From the NCBI RefSeq assembly GCF_000418325.1, contig NC_021658.1, forward strand, positions 14,488,501 to 14,552,500: a DNA stretch of 64,000 nt. The letters are read 5' to 3'. The position numbers and the translations under genes were made by a program. How positions within the stretch are numbered: the first letter of the stretch is position 1; each line of letters starts with the position of its first letter. Positions 44,692-53,244 of this stretch are shown piece after piece. The notes under the pieces are model-generated. The model saw only the letters and a list, made by a program, of their open reading frames with translations, had not been told where the DNA came from and ran no database searches. This stretch comes from Sorangium cellulosum So0157-2 (GTDB lineage Bacteria > Myxococcota_A > Polyangia > Polyangiales > Polyangiaceae).

Positions 44692-46191
44692 ATGGACCGC
44701 CACCGCTCGCTCCGCATGACCCTCCTCCTCGCCGCCGGCGCCGCCGGCTGCTCCAGCGCGAAGAGCCGCGACATCGCGGTCGTCACGCTCGCCGAGCCGC
44801 AGGCCGCGGCCGACGACGCCGGCGCCGCGGACGACCCGGCGGCGCCGGCGCCGCGGCCGCAGCGCAGCGCGGGCTGGATGCAGGAAGCGGACGGCACCGT
44901 GCACCGCGCGTCGCCGGTCCGCTGCGACGCGACCATCGCGCAGCGCGCGTGCGCCGGCACCGAGCGTTCATTCCAATGCAGGACCGACGCCGACTGCACG
45001 GACGGGCCGCGCGGCAAATGCGTGAGCTCCTTCGGGCAGATAGGCCCCTATTGCGGCTGCGAGTACGCCTGCGAGACCGACGCCGAGTGCGGCGCGTCCG
45101 AGGTGTGCGTGTGCAAGGGGACTGGCGCGCTCCGAGAGGAGCACTCCGTCTGCGCAAAGGCCCTCTGCGCGGTCGACGCGGATTGCCCTGGCAGCACCTG
45201 CGGCCTGTCGGCGTACTTCAACGGGTGCTGGGAGCAGGTCACGCTCGCCTGCAGGACCAAGGACGACGCTTGCCAGAGCGACGCCGACTGCGCGCCCGAC
45301 GCGAACCCGGGGGTCGCCTGCGTCGTCCCCGACATCGAGGGAGAGAGCGCGCGCTGGGAGTGCGCCGGGATCTCCTGCGCCATCGGCCGCCCCCTCCTCG
45401 TCGAGGGAGCGCCGCGCGCCGCGCCGCGCGCCGCGCGCGACGACTGGCGCGCGCCCGCGGCGCCCACGGAGCTCGACGTCGCGTCCCTCCCGCCCGAGGT
45501 GCGCGAGCGCGCCGCGGCGCACTACGCCGCCATGGCCGCGCTCGAGCACGCGTCGATCGCGAGCTTCGCCCGCTTCTCCCTGCAGCTCCTCGCGCTCGGC
45601 GCGCCGGCCGCCCTCGTCGGCGAGGCGCACCGCGCCGCGCTCGACGAGCTGGAGCACGCGCGCCTCGCCTACGACATCGCCTCGCGCCTCGCGGGCCGGG
45701 CGATCGGCCCGGGGCCGCTGCTCGAGGCGGCCACGGCGCCCGTCGGCGCGGGCGTCGCGGAGGTGGTGGAGGCGCTCGTCGAGGAGGGCTGCGTCGGCGA
45801 GACGCTGGGCGCCGCCGAGGGCCGGGAGCTCTCGCGGATCGCCGCGGACCCGGCGCTCGCGGCCGCGCTCGCGCGCATCGCCGCCGACGAGGAGCGGCAC
45901 GCGGCGCTCTCGTGGAGGGCGCTCTCGTGGATGCTCGCGACGTTCGGCGAGCCGGCGCGCGCCGCCGCGGAGCGGGCGTTCTCCCGCGCCGCCGCGCGGT
46001 TCGCGGTCGACCCGGCGCCGGGGCTCCTCGCGCATGAGGCGCTCGGCCTGCTCCCGGCGCATGCGCTCGGGGCGCTGCGGCGCGAGGTGCTCGCCGAGGT
46101 CGTCGCCCCTTGCCGCGCGGCGCTCCCGGGGCTGTCGCGCGACAACGCTCCTGCCGCCCCGTCGAGCTCGCCGCGCGGCGCCTCGACCTGA
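44692..46191 (+). CDS. Lipoprotein with Cys-rich repeats and a ferritin-like di-iron domain
   Basis: A 499-aa exported protein. The short lipoprotein signal is MDRHRSLRMTLLLAAGAAGC. Residues 75-235 hold about 20 cysteines in CxxDADC-type EB/EGF-like units (CRTDADCTDG, CETDAECGASEVCVC, CQSDADCAPD). Residues 275-450 form a ferritin-like four-helix bundle with the di-iron signatures AALEHASIASFARF, ELEHARLAYD, VEEGCVGET and DEERHAALSWRAL, i.e. two ExxH motifs plus two Glu. An oxidase or iron-sequestration role outside the membrane is possible. A further start at 44716 would shorten the signal. Divergent from the RHS gene. Confidence 0.82.
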   Translation: MDRHRSLRMTLLLAAGAAGCSSAKSRDIAVVTLAEPQAAADDAGAADDPAAPAPRPQRSAGWMQEADGTVHRASPVRCDATIAQRACAGTERSFQCRTDADCTDGPRGKCVSSFGQIGPYCGCEYACETDAECGASEVCVCKGTGALREEHSVCAKALCAVDADCPGSTCGLSAYFNGCWEQVTLACRTKDDACQSDADCAPDANPGVACVVPDIEGESARWECAGISCAIGRPLLVEGAPRAAPRAARDDWRAPAAPTELDVASLPPEVRERAAAHYAAMAALEHASIASFARFSLQLLALGAPAALVGEAHRAALDELEHARLAYDIASRLAGRAIGPGPLLEAATAPVGAGVAEVVEALVEEGCVGETLGAAEGRELSRIAADPALAAALARIAADEERHAALSWRALSWMLATFGEPARAAAERAFSRAAARFAVDPAPGLLAHEALGLLPAHALGALRREVLAEVVAPCRAALPGLSRDNAPAAPSSSPRGAST

Positions 46192-46425
46192 CGGACGCCG
46201 AGCGCGCGGCGCCGCGACGGGAGCGCCGATGATGCGCGCCCGCGGCGCGACATCATGAGTCGCCTGACAGCGCTGTAGCCCGAGCGGTGATGTCGCATCC
46301 GCGACGGCAGAGCGGAGCGCGGACTGGCGAGCAGGCGCGCGCGTCGGCCGAGCGAACGCGCTTCTCAAGCGAGACGGGCCTCTGCTACAACGCGACCTCG
46401 TCGCTCGCGTGCGCTGGGAGGGAAC

Positions 46426-47616
46426 GTGGCGGACCAATCATCCAAGGATTCACTTCAAGCATTCTTCGCTTCCTGCCCGGACATGCTGTTCGTCGCGGGA
46501 CGGGACGGGGGCCTGCAGCAGGTCAGCGGAGCGCTCCGGCGCACCCTGGGTCCGGCGGCCGCGCCGGGGGCGGCGCTCGCCTCGCTCGTCGCCGAGGCCG
46601 ATCGGGGGCCGCTCGCCGCGGCCTGGTCACGGCTGCAGCAGGGCGCGGAGCCGCTCCGGCTCGCCCTGCGCTTCCGCGACGCGCGCGGCGCCGAGCAGGC
46701 CCTGACGTGCAGCGCGGCCCGGTCGCCCGACGGCGACGCGATCTTCGGCTCGCTCCAGGGCGCGCCCGCGCCGGAGGCGACCCGCTCGCTCAAGGAGCGC
46801 GTCCTGGATCAGGTGGTCGCTCACCTTCCCATCGCGCTCTGGGCGGTCGATCGCGAGGGCAGGTTCGACTACCAGGACGGCAGGGCGCTCGAGAAGCTCG
46901 GCCTCACGCAACGCGAGTGCGACGGCGTGAGCCTCTTCGAGGCGGAGGAGGGGAGCGAGCTCGCCGGCGAGGTGAAGCGAGCGCTCGCCGGGGAGCCGAT
47001 CCACACCTGCGATGAGGTGCAGGGCGCTCACTGGGACAGCTGGGTCGTCCCGCTCCGCGGCGGCGACGGAGAGATCGAGGGGGCGGTCGGGGTGGCGCTC
47101 GACATCTCGCCGGCGAAGTCTGCCGAGGAGGAGCTCCGCTCGCGGCTGCGGCAGATCGAGAAGCAGCAGGAGGTGATCCGCAATCTCTCGACGCCGATCA
47201 TCGAGGTGTGGAGCGGGGTGCTCACCCTGCCGATGGTCGGCATCGTGGACAGCGTGCGGACCGCGGACGTGATGGACAGCGTGCTCCAGCGCATCGTCGA
47301 GCAGCAGGCGCGCTTCGCCATCCTGGACCTCACCGGCGTCGAGATGGTGGACACGCGGGTGGCGAGCCACCTCATCGAGCTCGTGACGGCGATCCGGCTC
47401 CTCGGCGCGGAGGGGATCGTGGCCGGCATCAAGCCGAACGTGGCCCAGACGATGGTCGCGCTCGGGCTCGATCTCTCGCAGATCGTCACGCAGCGGAACC
47501 TGCGGGCCGCCCTCAGCTACTGCATCCGCAAGATGAACCCGCCGCAACTCACGCCCTCCCCGAGCCCCGCTCCGGTGAGCGCCAAGCAGACCCCCGCGAC
47601 CGCGGAACGCGGTTAG
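46426..47616 (+). CDS. PAS-STAS regulator, RsbR-like
   Basis: A 396-aa cytosolic protein. Two PAS-like domains (about 10-115, and 125-235 with VAHLPIALWAVDREGRFDYQ, ending GVALDISPAKSAEEEL) are followed by a coiled-coil (LRSRLRQIEKQQEVIRNL). The C-terminal STAS domain (about 262-370) has TPIIEVWSGVLTLPMVGIVD, FAILDLTGVEMVDTRVASHL and GAEGIVAGIKPNVAQTM. This is the layout of stressosome RsbR-type sensors. In RsbR the STAS phospho-acceptors are Thr; here the segment reads TGVEMVDTRVASH, keeping Thr at one site. The GTG start at 46426 is set by a strong GGGAGGGAA ribosome-binding site. No kinase/phosphatase partners are next to it. Confidence 0.88.
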   Translation: MADQSSKDSLQAFFASCPDMLFVAGRDGGLQQVSGALRRTLGPAAAPGAALASLVAEADRGPLAAAWSRLQQGAEPLRLALRFRDARGAEQALTCSAARSPDGDAIFGSLQGAPAPEATRSLKERVLDQVVAHLPIALWAVDREGRFDYQDGRALEKLGLTQRECDGVSLFEAEEGSELAGEVKRALAGEPIHTCDEVQGAHWDSWVVPLRGGDGEIEGAVGVALDISPAKSAEEELRSRLRQIEKQQEVIRNLSTPIIEVWSGVLTLPMVGIVDSVRTADVMDSVLQRIVEQQARFAILDLTGVEMVDTRVASHLIELVTAIRLLGAEGIVAGIKPNVAQTMVALGLDLSQIVTQRNLRAALSYCIRKMNPPQLTPSPSPAPVSAKQTPATAERG

Positions 47617-47845
47617 AGGCTGCTGTGCGTGCCGAGATCACCCATTCGGTGGATTCGGCATCATGTGGGATGAGCGAGGCGCTCCTCGAAACGGCCTTCT
47701 AAAGCAGATTCGCCACGGTCGTAGCAAGTTGCCACAGTGGGAGCGGCCACGGTCCCGAGGATTTCGGGGAAAAGCGTGCTGTCGTCTTGTGCACCGATCT
47801 TGCACACGGGCCGGCACCTGAACACACCTGAGGAGGTCCTTACCT

Positions 47846-48781
47846 ATGGTCGTATCGCGCAACGTTCTCGTCTTGACGGTCGGTCTTGCTCTCGGCGTCG
47901 GTTGCTCCAACCCGCCTGCGGCGAGCGACCCGAGCACGGTGAACGCACCGCCGCCGCCGGCCCCGACCCCGGCTCCGACCACGCCGCCGGAGACGGCGCC
48001 GGCCCCTCCGCCGAGCGCCGACGCGCAGGCGGGGACGACGCAGCCGGATGTCACCACGAGCACGACGCCGAGCGCGCCCGCCGAGGCGCCGCTCACCGAC
48101 GAGCAGATCGTCGCCGTGCTCGACGCCGCGAACAAGAAGGAGATCGACGAGGCGCAGCTCGCGCAGACCAAGGCCAAGAACAAGGACGTGAAGGCCTACG
48201 CCAGGGTGATCGTCCAGCACCATAACGACGCGAAGGCGAAGCAGGCCAAGCTGGTCAAGAAGCTCGGCATCGCGGCGGCCGACTCGGACAAGAGCAAGCA
48301 GCTCGCCACCGAGACGCAGCAGGCGGTCGAGCAGCTGAAGGCCCTTCAGGGCGCCGACTTCGATCAGCAGTTCGTGCAGCTGATGGTCAAGGACCACCAG
48401 ACGACGCTCGATCTCATCGACAGGCGGATCCTGCAGGACGCGAAGAACGCTGATCTGAAGGCGATGCTCGAGAAGGATCTCCGGCCGACGATCGAGAAGC
48501 ACCTGAAGGACGCGGAGGCGCTCGCGCAGAAGCTCGGCCCTGCGGGGGCCACGGGCGCGGCGACCGGCGCGACGGGCGCTGGCGCCCCGGGGGCCGCGAG
48601 CGGCGCTTCCACGACGGCGGGCGCCGGGGCCCAGGGCGGCACGACCGGCGCGCAGCGCGCCGCCGGCGCGCAGTCGGGGAACCAGGCCGGCCAGACCGGC
48701 GTGACGGCGGGGAGCCCGGGCGGCCAGGGCGGCGTGCAGCCGCCGGCGGCGACCCCGGCCGCCGGCGCCGGCATGAAGTAG
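47846..48781 (+). CDS. DUF4142 (ferritin-like) lipoprotein with low-complexity tail
   Basis: A 311-aa protein with a lipoprotein signal (GLALGVGCSN). A Pro/Ala/Thr-rich linker leads to a DUF4142 helical bundle (about 85-220: DEQIVAVLDAANKKEIDEAQ, AYARVIVQHHNDAKAKQAKL, DFDQQFVQLMVKDHQTTLDL). A Gly/Ala/Thr/Gln-rich tail of about 85 residues follows. DUF4142 belongs to the ferritin-like superfamily but its role is not settled; stress-related periplasmic functions are often proposed. The ribosome-binding site AGGAGGT precedes the ATG by eight bases. A hairpin terminator follows. Confidence 0.88.
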   Translation: MVVSRNVLVLTVGLALGVGCSNPPAASDPSTVNAPPPPAPTPAPTTPPETAPAPPPSADAQAGTTQPDVTTSTTPSAPAEAPLTDEQIVAVLDAANKKEIDEAQLAQTKAKNKDVKAYARVIVQHHNDAKAKQAKLVKKLGIAAADSDKSKQLATETQQAVEQLKALQGADFDQQFVQLMVKDHQTTLDLIDRRILQDAKNADLKAMLEKDLRPTIEKHLKDAEALAQKLGPAGATGAATGATGAGAPGAASGASTTAGAGAQGGTTGAQRAAGAQSGNQAGQTGVTAGSPGGQGGVQPPAATPAAGAGMK

Positions 48782-48850
48782 TCTCCGCGGCCCACGGCAT
48801 CGCCGAGGCGGGCGCGCGGCGTCGATCGCGCGCCCGGGGTGGCGATAGAG

Positions 48851-48885
48851 ACGCGCGCAGCTGGTCCAGGGACCGGCTGCGCGTC
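48851..48885 (+). terminator. Hairpin terminator after the DUF4142 gene
   Basis: A long, nearly perfect stem (CGCAGCTGGTCC against GGACCGGCTGCG, two-base loop AG) with further GC pairs outside, followed by GCCGTTTCTG. It lies about 70 bp past the stop. Confidence 0.55.
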
Positions 48886-49019
48886 GCCGTTTCTGCTGCT
48901 CGGCCCAGAGCGACCTTGATCTCGAATCGTCCGGACAACGAAACGTGAGAGGACGATTCCTCTTCACATCTACGTCCACCCACCAGGGATCCGGCCAGGG
49001 ATTATGAGAGGGAGAATTT

Positions 49020-49137
49020 AACGCCAAGGCGCAAAGACGCAAAGACGCAAAAAAAGAACAGATATTCTGCGTTCTCTTTCGTGTGTATTTTTTTCTCTTC
49101 CTTTTTTTGCGTCTTTGCGTCTTGGCGTCTTGGCGTT
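49020..49137. repeat. AT-rich dispersed palindrome (AACGCCAAGGCGCAAAGACG type)
   Basis: The 37-bp arms at 49020-49056 and 49101-49137 are near-perfect inverted copies around a 44-bp T-rich centre. The arms contain repeated GACGCAAAGACGCAAAAAAA and its complement TTTGCGTCTTTGCGTCTTGG. Such elements, translated spuriously as RRKDAKK or LCVFAP peptides, are scattered in many unrelated bacterial genomes. The low GC stands out strongly from the window. The rest of the 48782-49242 gap (461 bp) carries only the hairpin noted above. Confidence 0.85.
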
Positions 49138-49242
49138 GACCTCTCTCTCTCTGCGCTCCCGAGGCAGATCCCTGGCGGGATCTCTGCCCCGCGGTACCGG
49201 GTGGCTCCTCTCAGGAGAGCTCTGGCGCACCGCGCCCTCGGC

Positions 49243-50685
49243 TCAGCCCAGCGCCACCCAGACCGACTTGAGCTGCGTGAGCTCGTCCAGAACCGCCCGC
49301 CCGTTCTCCCGCCCGAAGCCCGACTGCTTGTATCCGCCGTACGGGCTCGCCGCGTCGAACCGGTTGTACGTGTTGATCCAGATCGTCCCCGCCGCGAGCC
49401 GCGCCGCCAGCGCGTGCGCCTTGCCCACGTCGCGCGTCCAGATGCCCGCCGCCAGGCCGTACTCGGTCGCGTTCGCGACGCTCGCCGCCTCCTCGACGTC
49501 GTCGAAGGGGATGACCGCCAGCACCGGGCCGAAGATCTCCTCGCGGGCGATGCTCATCGACGGAGACACCGCCGAGAACACCGTCGGCTCCACGAAGAAC
49601 CCCGGCCCCTCGCGGCGCCCGCCGACCTCGCGGCGCGCCCCCTCGGCCGCGCCCCGATCGATGTAGCCGAGCACCTTCGCGAAGTGCGCCTCGGAGACGA
49701 GGGGGCCCAGCTGCGTCGACGGATCGAGCGGATCGCCCGGCACGAGCCGGCGCGCGCCGCTCGTGACCGTCTCCAGCACGCGATCGTGCACCGACCGCTC
49801 CACGAGGAGCCGGCTCCCCGCCGTGCAGAGCTCGCCCTGGTTGTAGAAGATCGCCGTCACCGCCGCCTTCGCCGCGCTCTCCACGTCCGCGTCCGCGAAG
49901 ACGATGTTCGGGCTCTTGCCGCCGAGCTCCAGCGACAGCTTCTTCAGCGTGCCCGCCGCCGCGCGCATGATCGTCCGGCCCGTCTCCGTGCCGCCCGTGA
50001 ACGAGATCTTCGCGACTCCCGGGTGCTCCACGAGCGCCGCGCCCGCCTCCTCGCCGTGCCCCGTGACCACGTTGACGACGCCCGGCGGCACCCCCGCCTC
50101 CGCGAGGATGCGCGCGAGCTCCAGCGTCGTCAGGCTCGCCTCCTCCGGCGGCTTGACCACCACCGTGTTGCCCACCGCGAGCGCCGGCGCCACCTTCCGC
50201 GCCGCGAGCAGCAGCGGGAAATTCCACGGGATGATCGCGCCGATGACGCCGAGCGGCTCGCGCACCGTGTAGTTCAGGAACGGCCCCCGCACCGGGATCG
50301 TCTCGCCGCCGAGCTTCGTCGCCCACCCGGAGAAATAGAAGAACGTGTCCGCCGTCCGCGGCACGTCGATCGTCCGCGCCGCCGTGATCGGCTTGCCCGT
50401 GTCCACGGCCTCGAGGCGCGCGAGCTCCTCGCACCGCGCGAGGATCAGCTCCCCCGCCTTCCACAGGATGCGCGCGCGCTCGTTCGGATCCATCGCCGCC
50501 CAGCGCGGAAACGCCGCGCGCGCGGACGCCACGGCGGCGTCGACGTCCTCCCGCCGGCCGCGGGCGAGCCGCGCGAGCGAGCCGCCGGTCGCGGGGTTCG
50601 CGGTCTCGAACGTCTCGCCGGAGAGGGCCTCCCTGTCGGCGTTGTCGATCCAGAGCTTCTTCACGGTCTCGCGCGTCTCGGGCAT
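49243..50685 (-). CDS. NAD(P)-dependent aldehyde dehydrogenase
   Basis: A 480-aa ALDH-superfamily enzyme oxidising an aldehyde to an acid, cytosolic, closest in look to betaine- or aminoaldehyde dehydrogenases. It has the NAD-binding IIPWNFPLLLAARKVAPALA and VVKPPEEASLTTLE, the general base Glu near 252 in LSLELGGKSPNIVF, and the catalytic Cys near 286 in YNQGELCTAGSRL. IAREEIFGPVLAVI and PYGGYKQSGFGREN are also typical. It is divergent from the lysine-6-transaminase-like gene across 81 bp, so the aldehyde made by that enzyme (2-aminoadipate semialdehyde) is a reasonable substrate, by inference. Confidence 0.9.
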   Translation of the reverse strand: MPETRETVKKLWIDNADREALSGETFETANPATGGSLARLARGRREDVDAAVASARAAFPRWAAMDPNERARILWKAGELILARCEELARLEAVDTGKPITAARTIDVPRTADTFFYFSGWATKLGGETIPVRGPFLNYTVREPLGVIGAIIPWNFPLLLAARKVAPALAVGNTVVVKPPEEASLTTLELARILAEAGVPPGVVNVVTGHGEEAGAALVEHPGVAKISFTGGTETGRTIMRAAAGTLKKLSLELGGKSPNIVFADADVESAAKAAVTAIFYNQGELCTAGSRLLVERSVHDRVLETVTSGARRLVPGDPLDPSTQLGPLVSEAHFAKVLGYIDRGAAEGARREVGGRREGPGFFVEPTVFSAVSPSMSIAREEIFGPVLAVIPFDDVEEAASVANATEYGLAAGIWTRDVGKAHALAARLAAGTIWINTYNRFDAASPYGGYKQSGFGRENGRAVLDELTQLKSVWVALG

Positions 50686-50766
50686 GCCCTCGTCGTAAAC
50701 CCGCGCACCCGGGCACGGCAAGCGGCGATGACACGGGCCCTGCCGTGCGGGATACTCGTCCTGCCC

Positions 50767-52188
50767 ATGGACCTCTCCGACCGCCCCACGCTGCCGTCCG
50801 TCCCTCCGCGAAGAGTCGTCACCGAGCTGCCGGGGCCGAAGGCGCGCGCCTACATGGCGCGCGGCGGCTTCGACATGCAGTCGCGCTACCGCGCCGTCGT
50901 GATGGACGACACCGCGAGCCGGGGGTGCTCGCTGGTCGACGTGGACGGCAACGTGTTCCTCGACCTGTTCGCGAACTTCGCGCTCGGCGCGCTCGGCTAC
51001 AACCACCCCGCGCTCGTCGAGGCCGCCCACGGCGAGGCGTTCATCCGCGCCGTCGCCAACCCGACGTCGACGCCGTTCGTGACGACGCCGGCGTGGTTCG
51101 AGTTCGTGGAGGCGCTCGAGCAGCGGTACGCCCCGCGCGGCATGGCGCGCGTCTTCTGCGTGGACGCGGGGGGCGAGGGCGTCGAGTCGGCGCTCAAGGC
51201 GGCGTTCATCCGGCACGGCGAGCGCCGCCGGGAGGCCGCCGGCCTGCCGAAGAACCCGCTGGAGCTGCCGGAGGAGCAGCAGCAGCGCATCCTCGACAAC
51301 GCGGGCACCGACGCCGTCGTCGTGTCGTTCGCCGGCGCGTTCCACGGCCGCGGCCTCGGGCCGATGTCGGCGACGCACTCCAAGGTCATCCATAAGGCCG
51401 ACCTGCCCGCGTTCCCGTGGCCCACGGCGCCCTTCCCCGCGAGCCGCTTCCCGCTCGCGCGCTTCGCCGACCAGAACGACCGCGCCGAGGTCGAGGCGCT
51501 CGCCGCCCTGGAGCGGATCCTCGACGCGCACCAGGGCAGGGTGGCGGCCGTGATCGTCGAGCCCGTGCAGTCCGAGGGCGGCGACCGGCACGCGAGCCCG
51601 GTCTTCTTCCGCCGCGCGCAGGAGCTCGCCGGCAAGGCGGGCGCGGCGTTCATCCTGGACGAGGTGCAGACGGGCCTCGGGATCAGCGGCACGCTGTGGG
51701 CGCACGAGCAGCTCGACCTGCCGCGCCCGCCCGACCTGATGTGCTTCGGCAAGAAGATGCAGATGGGCGGGTTCTTCGCGACGTCGGCGTACGACGTCGC
51801 GCAGTTCGGGCGCATGTACCAGACGCGCAACGGCGACCGCGCGCGGGCCGCGGTCGCGCTGGCGACGCTCCGCGCGATCGAGGCCGAGCAGCTGCTCGCC
51901 AACGTGCGCGCGACGGGCCGCCACTTCCTCGCGCGGCTCGAGGAGCTCTGCGAGCGCTACCCCGCGCTCGCGACCGAGCCGCGCGGCCGCGGCTTCCTGC
52001 TCGCGTTCGACCTGCCGACGACCGCGGCGCGCGACGACTTCCTCGCGCGCGCGCTCCGCCGCGGGGTGTTCGCGAGCTACACGGGGACGCGATCGGTGCG
52101 GCTCCGCCCGCACCTCATCACGACGACGGCGGACGTCGACGAGGCGGCCTCGGTGTTCGACGCCGTGCTGCGCGAGATGGCCGGATGA
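50767..52188 (+). CDS. lat: Class III aminotransferase, L-lysine 6-transaminase-like
   Basis: A 473-aa PLP enzyme. Similarity to actinobacterial lysine 6-aminotransferase is clear: VDGNVFLDLFANFALGALGY, FCVDAGGEGVESALKAAFIR, AGAFHGRGLGPMSATHSK, EPVQSEGGDRHASPVFFRRA, DEVQTGLGISGTLWAHEQLD. The PLP lysine lies near residue 327 in CFGKKMQMGGFF. GABA-type substrates remain possible because a GABA-transaminase in the window shares the GGDRHASP motif. The first ATG upstream (MTRALPCG) is poorly placed; MDLSDRP at 50767 is preferred. The stop overlaps the next ATG (ATGA). Confidence 0.8.
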   Translation: MDLSDRPTLPSVPPRRVVTELPGPKARAYMARGGFDMQSRYRAVVMDDTASRGCSLVDVDGNVFLDLFANFALGALGYNHPALVEAAHGEAFIRAVANPTSTPFVTTPAWFEFVEALEQRYAPRGMARVFCVDAGGEGVESALKAAFIRHGERRREAAGLPKNPLELPEEQQQRILDNAGTDAVVVSFAGAFHGRGLGPMSATHSKVIHKADLPAFPWPTAPFPASRFPLARFADQNDRAEVEALAALERILDAHQGRVAAVIVEPVQSEGGDRHASPVFFRRAQELAGKAGAAFILDEVQTGLGISGTLWAHEQLDLPRPPDLMCFGKKMQMGGFFATSAYDVAQFGRMYQTRNGDRARAAVALATLRAIEAEQLLANVRATGRHFLARLEELCERYPALATEPRGRGFLLAFDLPTTAARDDFLARALRRGVFASYTGTRSVRLRPHLITTTADVDEAASVFDAVLREMAG

Positions 52189-53159
52189 TCGTCGACCCGC
52201 GCGACGTGCGCCCGGGGGAGGGGCCGGAGAAGGTCGCGCGGGCGCTCGCGCGGTTCTCCGTGGTCGAGGCGCGGGACGACGCGGCGTTCGACGAGGGCTA
52301 CCGCGCGCTCGACGAGGTCTTCGGGCCGAAGGGCGAGCTCGAGCGCCGCGAGGTGCTCGCGGCGTGGTTCGCCGGGCAGCACACGGACCCGGCGGCGCCG
52401 ATCGAGGCGAGGTACCACATGCTGCTCGCGCGCAGCGCGGACGACGGGCGCCTCGCCGGCGTGCGCGACGGCTACGTCACGCTCGACCGCGCCGCGCGGC
52501 GCTGCGTGATGCTGCTCTCGCACGCCCTCGTCCTGCCGGCGTACCGCCGCTCCGGCCTCGCCGCCCTGCTGCGCGCGGCGCCCGTCGCGCTCGCGCGCCG
52601 CGCGCTCGAAGGCGCGGGGCTCGGCGGCGGCGGCGCGGAGGTGATGCTCGCCGCCGAGATGGAGGCCGTCGACCCGGACGACCGCGACACGGTGGTGCGG
52701 CTCATCGCCTACGGCCGCGCGGGGTTCGCGATCATCCCGCCGGCGGTGCTCCCGTACGCGCAGCCCGACTTCCGCGACCTCGCGGCGCTCGGCGCGGCGC
52801 CGGTGCCGCTGCCGCTGCTGGCGGTGGTGCGCCAGGTCGGCGAGGAGGGGCGCGACGACATCCCGCGCGCCCGGGCCGAGTCGTTCCTGCGCCACTACCA
52901 GGCCGTCCACGCCGCCGAGGTGAGCCAGGGCGAGCTCGCGCCGATCCGCGACAACGCGCTCGCGCGCCTCGCGGCGTTCCCGGGCGAGCGCGTTCCGCTG
53001 ATCCGGATCCCGCGCGATACGGCCGAGATCGCCGGCTTCGCGCCGGTGCTCCGGAGCGCGGTGATGCCGCTGTTCCCGCCGGCGTGGCGCGGCAAGGCGC
53101 CGCTCGACGCGCCAGACCGGGAGCTCGCGCGGCTCGTCGCCGCGTGGGCCTCGGGATAG
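52185..53159 (+). CDS. Hypothetical protein, possible GNAT-like fold
   Basis: A 324-aa cytosolic protein translationally coupled to the transaminase (ATGA overlap). The central part has a GNAT-like order: RYHMLLARSADDGRLAGVRD, then CVMLLSHALVLPAYRRSGLA with a loop like the acetyl-CoA-binding RxxG/A, then AEVMLAAEMEAVDPDDRDTV. The C-terminal 100 residues match nothing I recognise. Coupling suggests it acts on the same substrate or product as the transaminase, e.g. N-acetylation, but that is inference only. Confidence 0.7.
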   Translation: MIVDPRDVRPGEGPEKVARALARFSVVEARDDAAFDEGYRALDEVFGPKGELERREVLAAWFAGQHTDPAAPIEARYHMLLARSADDGRLAGVRDGYVTLDRAARRCVMLLSHALVLPAYRRSGLAALLRAAPVALARRALEGAGLGGGGAEVMLAAEMEAVDPDDRDTVVRLIAYGRAGFAIIPPAVLPYAQPDFRDLAALGAAPVPLPLLAVVRQVGEEGRDDIPRARAESFLRHYQAVHAAEVSQGELAPIRDNALARLAAFPGERVPLIRIPRDTAEIAGFAPVLRSAVMPLFPPAWRGKAPLDAPDRELARLVAAWASG

Positions 53160-53244
53160 CCGGGGCGGCCGGGCGGGCGGCTCCACGCGGGTCCTCCCCG
53201 GCGGTCCGCCGCGGGCTACGATGGAGATCGCCGGACCCGCCGCC

